Of a stretch of 64,000 nt of DNA, positions 16,010-23,732 are shown one piece after another. Both the position numbers and the translations under genes were made by a program. Source of the stretch: Myxococcales bacterium (GTDB lineage Bacteria; Myxococcota_A; Bradymonadia; UBA7976; UBA1532); assembly GCA_020633555.1 (NCBI GenBank), contig JACKDL010000021.1, positions 1 to 64,000 of the forward strand. Reading direction: 5' to 3'. Numbering within the stretch: the stretch's first letter is position 1; the number at the start of each line of letters is the position of its first letter. The notes under the pieces are model-generated. The model searched no databases. It was given only the letters and a program-made list of their open reading frames with translations, and was not told the DNA's origin.

Positions 16010-16030
16010 GGGGCCTCCAGGCTTGGCCGC

Positions 16031-16054
16031 GGGCCTCGCCCGCGCGCGAGGCCC
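16031..16054. terminator. GC-rich hairpin between minus-strand genes
   Basis: Perfect 9-bp stem GGGCCTCGC/GCGAGGCCC with a 6-nt loop, located 21 nt upstream of the acyl-CoA synthetase start. It could terminate the preceding gene or attenuate the next one. Confidence 0.4.
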
Positions 16055-16105
16055 CTGTCGGCGGCGGCTGTGCGGGACTTGAGGAGTGGGCGCCCCAGGG
16101 GCCCG

Positions 16106-16121
16106 GGGGTCTGGGGACCCC
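16106..16121 (-). terminator. Short hairpin at the stop of the 404-aa protein gene
   Basis: Stem GGGGTC/GACCCC with a 4-nt loop begins at the stop codon of the gene ending at 16121. Together with the hairpin at 16031-16054 it makes termination before the acyl-CoA synthetase plausible. Confidence 0.3.
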
Positions 16122-17335
16122 TACCAGGTCTCGTCGGCCTTCCAGCGGTTGGCCTCGAGGTAGTCGAACAGGGTCGACTCGGCCGCCTGAAGCGTCTGCT
16201 GCAGCGCCACCTCGAACAGGCCGAAGCGCACCCGGCCCAGGGTGGACAGATCGGCGATGCGCGCCGCCCAGGCCACGTCCTCGGGGGCCACGCCCTCGGG
16301 GGCCAACCGCACGGCGACGCGGTGCAAGATCCGCGCGGCGCCGTCCAGGCCCACGAGCTGGAAGCCCTGGGCCGTCTGGCGCACCACCTGCCCCTGGGCC
16401 TCGAGGAAGGCCGCCAGCCCCACGCCGTGCAGCAGGTGCAGGGCCGACCAGACCCGCCAGGCCACCCGCTCGGCCCGCGTCTTGGGGCGCTGGGCGTTGC
16501 CCACGCCCCACAGGCGGTCGCTGAAGGCCTCGGCCCGGCGATCCACCAGGATGAGCTGGCCGTCGCGCACCGCCGGCTGGATGGGCGACTCGTCGCCCAG
16601 CAGCACCCGCAGGCCCTCGATGAGCTCGGCCTTGGGCACCGGCACGGGCCGCACGATGACGTCGCCCGCCACGGCCCCCAGGGGCGGCTCGGGATCGGTC
16701 TCCTGCGGCGTGGTCTGGTGGCACTGGAAGGGCTCGGTCCAGTCGAACCCCAGCGCGCTGCCCACCTCGCCGCGGACCCGGTCCTCCAGGCGCGTGCGCA
16801 TCTCGCTGCGGGTGAACTTCAGGCGGGTGGCCGCCTGCTCGGTGGCCTCGACCACCCCGGGCAGGCCGCCGCGCACTACCGCCGGCACCCGCCAGCGCCG
16901 GCGGCCGGGGGGCGCCGCCGCCACCTCGGGCAGGGGCGCGTCGGCCCGCAGCTCGGAGTGCTTCTCCAGCAGCTTGCGGGTGCGCCGGGCCAGCTCGGGG
17001 CCCGCCGAGCGCAGGGCCTGCCCCACCTCGACCCGCTGCCGCAGTTCGTCGTTGCTCATGCCCAGGAGCTGCTCGACGGGGGTGGCCTTGATGGGCTTGA
17101 AGGCCAGCGCCCGCAGGCGCTCGGCGAGCTGTGGCATCTCGAGCTCGGCCAGGCCAGCCGCGGCCCGGGCCAGCTCATCGGCGGGCTGCTCGGCCAACCA
17201 GCTCGCGAAGCTCACGGCGCGCGGGTCCTCAGCCAGGCGGTCCCGCAGGCCGGCCAGCACCCGCAGCCGGCGCAGCCGCTCGACCCCGGTGTGGGCCACC
17301 GGATCGGTGATCAGGGTGGTGTAGCGTCCAGCCAT
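16121..17335 (-). CDS. Protein of unknown function (404 aa)
   Basis: I do not recognise the family. No signal peptide or TM segment is seen. The N-terminal 140 residues are Leu/Ala/Arg-rich and helical (LGMSNDELRQRVEVGQAL), then a short Pro/Arg linker (PPGRRRW). A mixed alpha/beta C-terminal half follows, with a Val-rich segment (VIVRPVPVPKAELIEGLRVLLG) and a conserved-looking WRVWSALHLLHGVGLAAFLE helix. It is probably cytoplasmic. It is divergently transcribed, 62 nt apart, from another unknown gene at 17398. An alternative reading is that the C-terminal half is a small PATAN-like or ligand-binding module, but I cannot support that. Confidence 0.6.
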   Translation of the reverse strand: MAGRYTTLITDPVAHTGVERLRRLRVLAGLRDRLAEDPRAVSFASWLAEQPADELARAAAGLAELEMPQLAERLRALAFKPIKATPVEQLLGMSNDELRQRVEVGQALRSAGPELARRTRKLLEKHSELRADAPLPEVAAAPPGRRRWRVPAVVRGGLPGVVEATEQAATRLKFTRSEMRTRLEDRVRGEVGSALGFDWTEPFQCHQTTPQETDPEPPLGAVAGDVIVRPVPVPKAELIEGLRVLLGDESPIQPAVRDGQLILVDRRAEAFSDRLWGVGNAQRPKTRAERVAWRVWSALHLLHGVGLAAFLEAQGQVVRQTAQGFQLVGLDGAARILHRVAVRLAPEGVAPEDVAWAARIADLSTLGRVRFGLFEVALQQTLQAAESTLFDYLEANRWKADETW

Positions 17336-17397
17336 CCTTCGCTCCCACGCTCTCCGCCCGGGACGACCCGCCCAGGCTGTGGTACCACGTCAGGGCC

Positions 17398-18663
17398 ATG
17401 CCTGCCGACGCACCACTGGTTCAGGCCCCTTGGGCCGCTGCCTTCGCCTCCCAGGACGGGCTCATCCTCTACAACGGCCTGACGGGCCGCTCGTTGACCG
17501 CCCGGGGGGTCACCCAGGACACCTGGGCCGCCTTTGCCGATGGGCCCCTGCCCCGCTCCGCCGTGCCCCGCGAGGCCTGGGCGCTGGTGACCCGCGAGCT
17601 GCTCGTCCCGCCGGACGCCGATCCCAGGGCGCTGACCCACAACCGCCATCCCATCCTGTGCCGCTGGGCCACCTTCCTGCACGCGCCCGACCGGCTGCCG
17701 CTGGTGGCCGAGCACCGGGCCGGCACGGGCGAGCCCTGGCGGGCGCGCCGGCTCGACGCGCTGGAGACCTACGTCTGGATCAACTGCCGCGGCGAGGTCA
17801 CCGTGCCCGAGCTGCTGGCGGGCGCCGCCGAGCATGTGGGCCCCGAGGGCCCCGCCCGCGCCTGGGACGCCCTGCGCCGCTGGGCCAGTGCCGACTACCA
17901 GCTGGTGAAGCTGCTGGACGAGTCGGTGCACAAGGGCGGCCTGCCGCACCACTTCTTCGGGCTGGTACACGGGCACCCGCGCGAGGGCGGCGCGCCTTTC
18001 GCGCCCGCCGACCCGGTGAAGGTGCCGCTGCGGACCCTGCTGGCCGGCCCCACGTCGGTGCTCAGCGGGCGCCCCTACGCCGTGGCGGTGATCGAGCGCC
18101 TGACCCGCGGCCGGCACCTGCCCGCCGGCGCCCAGGTAGCCCTGCCGCCCGACCTGCGCGACGCCGTGCGCGCCCGCCGGCCCGACCTGCGGCTGCTGGA
18201 TGACCCCCCCACGGCCTGGCCCGAAGCGACCCTGGACGTGGCCTGGCTGGACCAGTCGGCGCGCCCCACCGAGGATCTGCCGGAAGCCCTGGCCACGGCC
18301 CACCGCGCTCTGGCGCCCGGGGGCGTGGCCTGGCTCCTGGTGCAAGGGGATCCCCGCCCGGCGCTGAACGCGGCGCAGGCGGTGGGCTACCGCCAGGCCG
18401 ATGTCCGCAAGGTGGGCGACGCGCTGGACCTGCGCGACACGCCGGTGCTCACCGGCCCCCCCGCCCAGCTCGCCGCCCTGCGGGCCCTGTTGGCCGATCA
18501 GGGCCGCCCCCTGCCCTTGGCGCCCTGGCCCCGGGCCGCCCTGGCCGCCCACGTGGCCCCGCTGTCGCTGGACTGGCTGCACCACCTGAGCTTCGCCCCC
18601 GCCACCGAGCGGATCATGGCGTGCGACACCGGCACCCTGTGGGCGCTGACGCTGAAGCGCTGA
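17398..18663 (+). CDS. Protein of unknown function with methyltransferase-like C-terminal region (421 aa)
   Basis: Family not recognised. Residues about 100-165 look like a winged-helix or PqqD-like module (YVWINCRGEVTVPELLAG, then ALRRWASADYQLVKLLDE). Residues about 215-340 have the rhythm of a class I SAM-methyltransferase fold late region (LDVAWLDQSARP, then ALATAHRALAPGGVAWLLV), but no clear SAM-binding GxGxG loop is present, so activity is doubtful. No signal peptide or TM helix. The gene is divergent from the unknown 404-aa protein, sharing a 62-nt upstream region. Confidence 0.6.
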   Translation: MPADAPLVQAPWAAAFASQDGLILYNGLTGRSLTARGVTQDTWAAFADGPLPRSAVPREAWALVTRELLVPPDADPRALTHNRHPILCRWATFLHAPDRLPLVAEHRAGTGEPWRARRLDALETYVWINCRGEVTVPELLAGAAEHVGPEGPARAWDALRRWASADYQLVKLLDESVHKGGLPHHFFGLVHGHPREGGAPFAPADPVKVPLRTLLAGPTSVLSGRPYAVAVIERLTRGRHLPAGAQVALPPDLRDAVRARRPDLRLLDDPPTAWPEATLDVAWLDQSARPTEDLPEALATAHRALAPGGVAWLLVQGDPRPALNAAQAVGYRQADVRKVGDALDLRDTPVLTGPPAQLAALRALLADQGRPLPLAPWPRAALAAHVAPLSLDWLHHLSFAPATERIMACDTGTLWALTLKR

Positions 18664-18701
18664 CCCGAAGCGGCGACGCCCGCGCCCCGTCCGCCCGCCG
18701 G

Positions 18702-18730
18702 TTGACGCTGGGCGGTCGAGGGGGTGTCAT
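18702..18730 (+). promoter_or_regulatory. Candidate sigma-70-type promoter for the symporter operon
   Basis: TTGACG (18702-18707), a 17-nt spacer, then TGTCAT (18725-18730). The start codon is 36 nt further on. The -10 region lies in the loop of a small GGGGG/CCCCC inverted repeat (18720-18736), so structure could affect initiation. Confidence 0.4.
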
Positions 18731-18766
18731 GCCCCCGGTGACAACCGGAGAGGGGACGCGCACGCC

Positions 18767-20605
18767 ATGGGGACCGGCACACTCGCCACCGTGGATCTGG
18801 CCATCGTCATCGGCTTCCTGGTGGTGGTGACCATCGTCGGGTACGTCATGTCGAAGGCCGCCAGCGGCGGCCTGGACGACTACTTCCTGGGCGGCAACAA
18901 GATCCCCTGGTGGGTGCTGGGGATCTCCACCAGCACCAGCAACTTCGACATGGCCGGCACCATGATCATCGTGGCCGTGGTCTTCGGCCTCGGGCTGTCG
19001 GGCTTCCTGGTGGAGATCCGCGGCGGCGTGGGGTTGTCGCTCGCGTTCCTGCTGGTGTTCCTGGGCAAGTGGCTGCGCCGATCGCGGGTGATGACCAGCG
19101 CCGAGTGGATGAAGCTGCGCTTCGGCACCGACACGCAGGGCAAGGCGGCGCACCTGCTGAGCGCCATCGCCAACATCGTGCTGTCGCTGGGGATGATCAT
19201 CTACTTCGCCAAGGGCGCCGGGAAGTTCCTCACCCACTTCCTGCCCTTCAGCGAGTTCGTGTGCACCACGGGCATGGTCACCATCGGGCTGTTCTATACG
19301 CTCATGTCGGGGCTGTACGGGGTGGTGTTCACCGACGTCATCCAGATGATCCTGCTGACCTTCACGGCCATCTACGTCAGCGTCTTGGCCTTCGAGCTCC
19401 GGCCCGACATCACCCTGCCCGATGGCTTCCTGAACCTGAGCCTGGCCAACCCCGACGGCCTGGGCGCGTCGCTGCTGGCGAAGGATCCCGGCGCCTGGGA
19501 GCCCATCCTGCAGATGTTCGGCGTGGCCGTGATGATGTGGCTGGCCCGCACGGTGATGGAGGGCATGGGCGGCGTGGGCGGCTACACCGACCAGCGCTTC
19601 TTCGCCGCCCGCAGCGAGCGCGAGGCCAGCCTGCTGACCCTCGAGGCCATCGTGCTCAGCGCGTTCCGCTGGACCATGGTCGCCGGCCTGGTGGTCATGG
19701 GCTACAAGCTGCTGCAGGACGGCGGCGCCCAGGCGGCCATCATCACCGCCGACGCCGAGAACGTGCTGCCCGTGGTGCTGAGCGAGCTGCTGCCCACCGG
19801 GGTGAAGGGGCTGGTGGTGGCCGGGCTCATCGCAGCGGCCATGAGCACCTTCGACAGCACCCTCAACGCTGGCGCCAGCTACCTCGTCAAGGACGTGTAC
19901 GAGAGCTACATCAACCGCGATCCCACGCCCAAGCAGCTCTTGAACATGTCGCGCTACGCCACCGCGGGGCTGTGCGTGGCGGGGGTGGGCATCGCGGCCA
20001 TCGTGCCGAACATCAACGAGATCTGGGGCCTGATCACCATGGGCATCGGGGCCGGCATGTTCGTGCCGCTCTTCCTGCGCTGGTACTGGCCGCGGTTCAA
20101 CGGCTACGGCTTCGCGGGGGGCACCGCCGCCGGCCTGGTGGCGGCGCTGGTGTTCAACACCGGCCTGCAGTGGCCCCTGTACCTGGCGTTCCCGTCGGTG
20201 GTGGGCTCGGCGTTCCTGGTGGCGGTGATCACGGCGCTGGTCACGGCCCCCACCCCCGACGAGCGCCTGGTGCGCTTCTACCTGCAGATCAACCCCTGGG
20301 GGCTGTGGGGCCGGGTGAGCCAGCTCGCCACCGACCAGGGCAAGCTGACCCCCCAGGAGGCCGGGGGGCGGCTGTGGGAGAAGATCAACGACGTGGTGGC
20401 GCTGTGCTTCGCGGTGCCCTTCCAGGTGTCGCTGCTCATCGCCAGCATGGCGCTCATCTTCCACGACTGGGGCAAGTTCGTGGGCTTCGGCGTCGTGACG
20501 GTGCTCTGCGCGGTGGGGCTGTACTTCTTCTGGTTCCGCAACCTGAAGGACGCCGCCACCTGCGCCGAAGAGGACGCCTACTGGGCCGAGCAGGGGCGCC
20601 ACTGA
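18767..20605 (+). CDS. Sodium:solute symporter (SSS) family transporter
   Basis: 612 aa with about 13 TM helices. The N-terminal DYFLGGNKIPWWVLGIS, GGVGLSLAFLL and SAEWMKLRFGT segments, plus the mid-protein GLVVAGLIAAAMSTFDSTLNAGASYLVKDVY, are typical of SSS (SLC5-like) symporters. The S-T-x-D-S-x-L-N run contains the TM8 sodium-site residues. It imports an organic solute driven by sodium; the substrate cannot be told. The GGTAAGLVAALVFN region and an extended C-terminal TM resemble the larger bacterial members. Followed after only 4 nt by a membrane protein, so likely an operon of two. Confidence 0.9.
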   Translation: MGTGTLATVDLAIVIGFLVVVTIVGYVMSKAASGGLDDYFLGGNKIPWWVLGISTSTSNFDMAGTMIIVAVVFGLGLSGFLVEIRGGVGLSLAFLLVFLGKWLRRSRVMTSAEWMKLRFGTDTQGKAAHLLSAIANIVLSLGMIIYFAKGAGKFLTHFLPFSEFVCTTGMVTIGLFYTLMSGLYGVVFTDVIQMILLTFTAIYVSVLAFELRPDITLPDGFLNLSLANPDGLGASLLAKDPGAWEPILQMFGVAVMMWLARTVMEGMGGVGGYTDQRFFAARSEREASLLTLEAIVLSAFRWTMVAGLVVMGYKLLQDGGAQAAIITADAENVLPVVLSELLPTGVKGLVVAGLIAAAMSTFDSTLNAGASYLVKDVYESYINRDPTPKQLLNMSRYATAGLCVAGVGIAAIVPNINEIWGLITMGIGAGMFVPLFLRWYWPRFNGYGFAGGTAAGLVAALVFNTGLQWPLYLAFPSVVGSAFLVAVITALVTAPTPDERLVRFYLQINPWGLWGRVSQLATDQGKLTPQEAGGRLWEKINDVVALCFAVPFQVSLLIASMALIFHDWGKFVGFGVVTVLCAVGLYFFWFRNLKDAATCAEEDAYWAEQGRH

Positions 20606-20609
20606 GCCC

Positions 20610-21629
20610 ATGACTGCCCCCGCCGAGCGGCGCGACCTGCGCCGCTGGGCCGCCCTGGCGGTGGCCCTCACCGTCCTGGCCGGCGCCGCGCTGCGGCTGG
20701 TGTTTGTAGGCCACGACCCGCTGGGCCTGGGCGCTCGCTTCGCCGCGGTGCGCCACGCCCACAGCCACCTGGGCTACTACCTGTTCTTGTTCCCCGCCGC
20801 CTGGCTGGCCCTGCGCGCGGCCGGCGGCTGGGTGCCGGGTGTGCGCCTGGCCGCCGCCTACGGCGCGGTGAGCCTGCTGGCGGCCGCGGCCTTCACCGTG
20901 CAGGGCTACGGCGCCGTCTCCATCGCCGCCTCGACCGCCGTGGGTGCGGTGTGGGCCGCCGAGGCGGTGCGGCGCTGGCGGCGCTTCGGCGACTGGCGCG
21001 ACGCCAGCCCGGTGGCGCTGGCCCTGGGCCTGTGCCTGGTAGTGCCCATCGCCCTGATGACCCGCCGCGATCCCCCGCTGGCCGCGCACCTGGCCCGCAG
21101 CTTCCTCACCTTGCTGCTGTTGGGCGCGCTGCTGCCGGCGTGGCTGGGGAAGGGCCGGTGGCCGGCCTGGGCCTGGCTCGCGGCCACCGCGCTGGCGGCC
21201 TTCGGCGGGGGCTTCGAGTGGGCGCCGGGGCGGCTGGTGGGCTATGGCGCCTGCGCGGTGGGCCTGTGGCAGGCCGTGGCCGACGCCCCCCTGTCGCACG
21301 TGGCCCGCGCCCTGTGGCGGGCGACCGCCCTGGGCTTCGCCGGCTACGCGCTGGGCTTGCCCTCTGCGGGCCACGGCGCCTCGCTGGCCGGCGTGCACTT
21401 CATCGCCTTGGGGCCGGTGGCCGTGCAGGCCCTGCTGGTCCGGCCCGGCCGCCCCGTGAGCCCGCTGCTGTGGCCCTACCTGGCCACCGTGGGGCTGATG
21501 TGCGCGGCGCTGCTTGCGGGCGACCTGCCCTGGGTGCCGGGCAGCGGGCTGCTGGCCACCCGCGTGGCCGCCTGGAGTGGCGTGGCCTGTGCCGCGCTGC
21601 TGGTGGCTCAGCTCGCTCGGCGGCCCTGA
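20610..21629 (+). CDS. Polytopic membrane protein with conserved-looking histidines, function unknown
   Basis: 339 aa with about ten hydrophobic helices and little else. TM2 carries HAHSHLGYY and a late TM carries GVHFIALG, i.e. intramembrane histidines with the H-x2-3-L-G pattern seen in heme-binding or copper-binding TM families such as NnrS and heme-copper oxidase subunit I. That similarity is only a pattern and no assignment is made. It starts 4 nt after the symporter stop, so the two are probably co-expressed. Its TGA abuts directly (TGATCA) the stop of the convergent dienelactone hydrolase gene, leaving no intergenic base. Confidence 0.7.
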   Translation: MTAPAERRDLRRWAALAVALTVLAGAALRLVFVGHDPLGLGARFAAVRHAHSHLGYYLFLFPAAWLALRAAGGWVPGVRLAAAYGAVSLLAAAAFTVQGYGAVSIAASTAVGAVWAAEAVRRWRRFGDWRDASPVALALGLCLVVPIALMTRRDPPLAAHLARSFLTLLLLGALLPAWLGKGRWPAWAWLAATALAAFGGGFEWAPGRLVGYGACAVGLWQAVADAPLSHVARALWRATALGFAGYALGLPSAGHGASLAGVHFIALGPVAVQALLVRPGRPVSPLLWPYLATVGLMCAALLAGDLPWVPGSGLLATRVAAWSGVACAALLVAQLARRP

Positions 21630-22439
21630 TCAGCGCCCCGGCTTCAGCCGCTTCACGAAGAAGTCGCGCACCCGCTGCCGGGCCCGCTCGCTGGGGTGGC
21701 CGGGCTCGGGCACGTGCTCGCGCACCAACACCGAGTGGGCGTGCAGGGGGAAGCCGGCCCCGTTGCCTTTGCTGGAGTCCAGCTCGATGGCGATGAAGGC
21801 GTCGCCCAGGGCCTCGCGCAGGGCCTTGAAGCGCTTGGCCGGCACCAGCGGATCCTCGGTGAAGCGCAGGCCCATGACGCACAGGCCGTCTTCCCGGGTG
21901 CGGCGCTGGATGCGCACCAACTCGTCGGCGGGCACGCCCAGGTCCTTGCCGCGGCCCGGGATGAGGGCGAAGGGCAGCGAGGGCTGGCTGAGCACGGGCG
22001 CCAGCATGCGCTCGTCCGAGGCCATGGCCAGGGCGAAGCCGCCGGTGAGGCACATGCCCACCGCGCCGATGCCGGGGCCGCCGCACACCTCGTGGGCGTG
22101 GGCGCCCAGGGCCCGCAGCCAGTCCACGATGGGGCTGGTGCGGCCCGTGCCCCACACGGTGAACTCCTTCGACACGCACGCCCGCGCCAGGCTGCTCAGG
22201 TCGTACACGGCGCTGAAGGGCTTGCCGGGCGTGCCGATGACGCTGGGCATCCAGACGGTGAAGCCGGCCTCGGCCACCCAGCGGCCGAACTCGACCACCT
22301 CGGGGTACAGGCCGGGCACCTCGTGCATCACCAGCACCGCGGGGCCCTCGCCGGTGACCCACACGTCGCGGGTCTGGCCCAGGAAGGTCAGGCGCTGGTG
22401 ATCCAGATCGGGGAAGGGGTTGTCGCGCATGGCCGGCAT
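21630..22439 (-). CDS. Dienelactone hydrolase family protein
   Basis: 269 aa. Alpha/beta hydrolase fold with the nucleophile cysteine in GMCLTGG (residue about 130), a candidate acid in FTEDPLVP and His in HAHSVL. Cys in place of Ser is the hallmark of dienelactone hydrolases; VMHEVPGL supplies the oxyanion-side HE motif. The start is uncertain: ATG 22439 or ATG 22430 (MRDNPFPDL) look best, while a longer frame runs to 22466. No aromatic-degradation genes surround it, so the lactone or ester substrate is unknown. Confidence 0.85.
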   Translation of the reverse strand: MPAMRDNPFPDLDHQRLTFLGQTRDVWVTGEGPAVLVMHEVPGLYPEVVEFGRWVAEAGFTVWMPSVIGTPGKPFSAVYDLSSLARACVSKEFTVWGTGRTSPIVDWLRALGAHAHEVCGGPGIGAVGMCLTGGFALAMASDERMLAPVLSQPSLPFALIPGRGKDLGVPADELVRIQRRTREDGLCVMGLRFTEDPLVPAKRFKALREALGDAFIAIELDSSKGNGAGFPLHAHSVLVREHVPEPGHPSERARQRVRDFFVKRLKPGR

Positions 22440-22489
22440 TGGGGCACGCCGGCTCGCAGGCCGCAACGATCGCGCAATTCCCTAGAAAC

Positions 22490-22511
22490 TTGATGGGGTG
22501 AGTAGCATCAA
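22490..22511 (+). promoter_or_regulatory. Inverted repeat upstream of metX
   Basis: TTGATG (22490-22495) and CATCAA (22506-22511) with a 10-nt spacer in the short leader before metX. It may be an operator or RNA hairpin. No match to a SAM riboswitch core was seen. Confidence 0.3.
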
Positions 22512-22562
22512 TCCCGGGCGCTGCGTATATGTGGCGTGCAGGCTGCCCGCCCGAGGCCAATG

Positions 22563-23717
22563 ATGTCCGCGCAGACCATTCCGTTTCCCGTCGAGCGCCG
22601 TTCCCGGCCCTCCCGCTTCCTCGAGGGGCTGCCGGCGCCGCGCACGGTGCCGCTGCCCAGCCCCTTCCGGCTGCGGCACGGGGGGCAGCTCGAGGGCGCC
22701 GAGCTGGCCTACGAGACCTGGGGCGAGCTGGCGCCCGCCAAGGACAACGCCCTGCTGCTGTTCACCGGCCTGTCGCCCCGGGCCCACGCCCGCTCGTCGG
22801 CCGAGGATCCCTCGCCGGGCTGGTGGGAGGAGATGATCGGGCCGGGCCACCCCATCGACACCGATCGCTTCTTCGTCGTGTGCTTCAACCAGCTCGGGAG
22901 CTGCTTCGGCAGCACCGGGCCGGCCAGCCAGGATCCCGCCACCGGGCGCCGCTACGCGGTGGACTTCCCGGTGCTGACCATCGAGGACATCGCCCGGGCC
23001 GCCAAGGCCGGCCTGCAGGCGCTGGGCATCGAGCGGGCGGCGGCGGTGGTGGGGCCCAGCATGGGGGGCATGGCGGCGCTGGCCTTCGCCCTGCAGTTCC
23101 CGGCGGCCCTCGACCGGCTCATGCTCATCAGCTCGGCCCACCGCTGCTCGCCCTTCGCCATCGCCGTGCACTCCATCCAGCGCGAGGCGGTGCGCAGCGA
23201 TCCGGCCTGGCACGGCGGGCGCTACCCCGCCGATCACCCGCCGGTGACGGGCATGCGCCTGGCCCGGAAGATGGGGATGATCAGCTACCGCTCGGCCAGC
23301 GAGTGGCAGGGCCGCTTCGGCCGCGAGCGCACCGAGCGCTGGGGTGACGAGCCCTTCGGCGTGGAGTTCGAGGTCGAGAGCTACCTGGAGCACCACGCCA
23401 CCAAGTTCACCCAGGCCTTCGACGCCAACTGCTACCTGTACCTGTCGCGGGCGATGGACCTGTTCGACGCTTCGGAGCACGGCGGCTGCCTGGCCGCGGC
23501 GGCGCAGAAGCTGAGCCACCTGGCGGTGAGCGTGGTGGGCGTGCACACCGACATCCTGTTCCCGCTGAACCAGCAGCAGGCGCTGGTGGCGGCCCTGCAG
23601 GACGCCGGCGCGCAGGCCGAGCTGGTGGCGCTGGACAGCATCCAGGGCCACGACGCCTTCCTGGTGGACAAGGAGCGCTTCGCGCCGGTGGTGGCCGAGT
23701 TCCTGGGCCGCCCCTGA
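22563..23717 (+). CDS. metX: MetX-type homoserine/serine O-acyltransferase
   Basis: 384 aa from ATG 22563, which has GAGG six nt upstream; GTG 22536 and ATG 22560 are alternatives. Alpha/beta hydrolase fold with the nucleophile Ser in GPSMGG, catalytic Asp in VGVHTDILFP and His in QGHDAFLVD. The oxyanion-side segment reads LGSCFGSTGPAS. Family members activate homoserine with acetyl- or succinyl-CoA for methionine synthesis, or serine for cysteine synthesis. The LGSC..GSTGPAS variant, rather than GGCxGTTGPxS, makes a serine O-succinyltransferase-like role possible. No metY, cysK or methionine genes are adjacent. Confidence 0.85.
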   Translation: MSAQTIPFPVERRSRPSRFLEGLPAPRTVPLPSPFRLRHGGQLEGAELAYETWGELAPAKDNALLLFTGLSPRAHARSSAEDPSPGWWEEMIGPGHPIDTDRFFVVCFNQLGSCFGSTGPASQDPATGRRYAVDFPVLTIEDIARAAKAGLQALGIERAAAVVGPSMGGMAALAFALQFPAALDRLMLISSAHRCSPFAIAVHSIQREAVRSDPAWHGGRYPADHPPVTGMRLARKMGMISYRSASEWQGRFGRERTERWGDEPFGVEFEVESYLEHHATKFTQAFDANCYLYLSRAMDLFDASEHGGCLAAAAQKLSHLAVSVVGVHTDILFPLNQQQALVAALQDAGAQAELVALDSIQGHDAFLVDKERFAPVVAEFLGRP

Positions 23718-23732
23718 GGGCGCCCGACGCCC

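Noticed and set aside
14072..17482. An 1136-codon open frame on the plus strand across the acyl-CoA synthetase and 404-aa protein genes
   Set aside because: Antisense shadow of two minus-strand genes with recognised motifs or normal composition; composition is His/Gln/Gly-rich with no domain.
22466..22562. SAM-II-type riboswitch before metX
   Set aside because: Only a 6-bp inverted repeat is present; the conserved pseudoknot core of SAM-II was not found.
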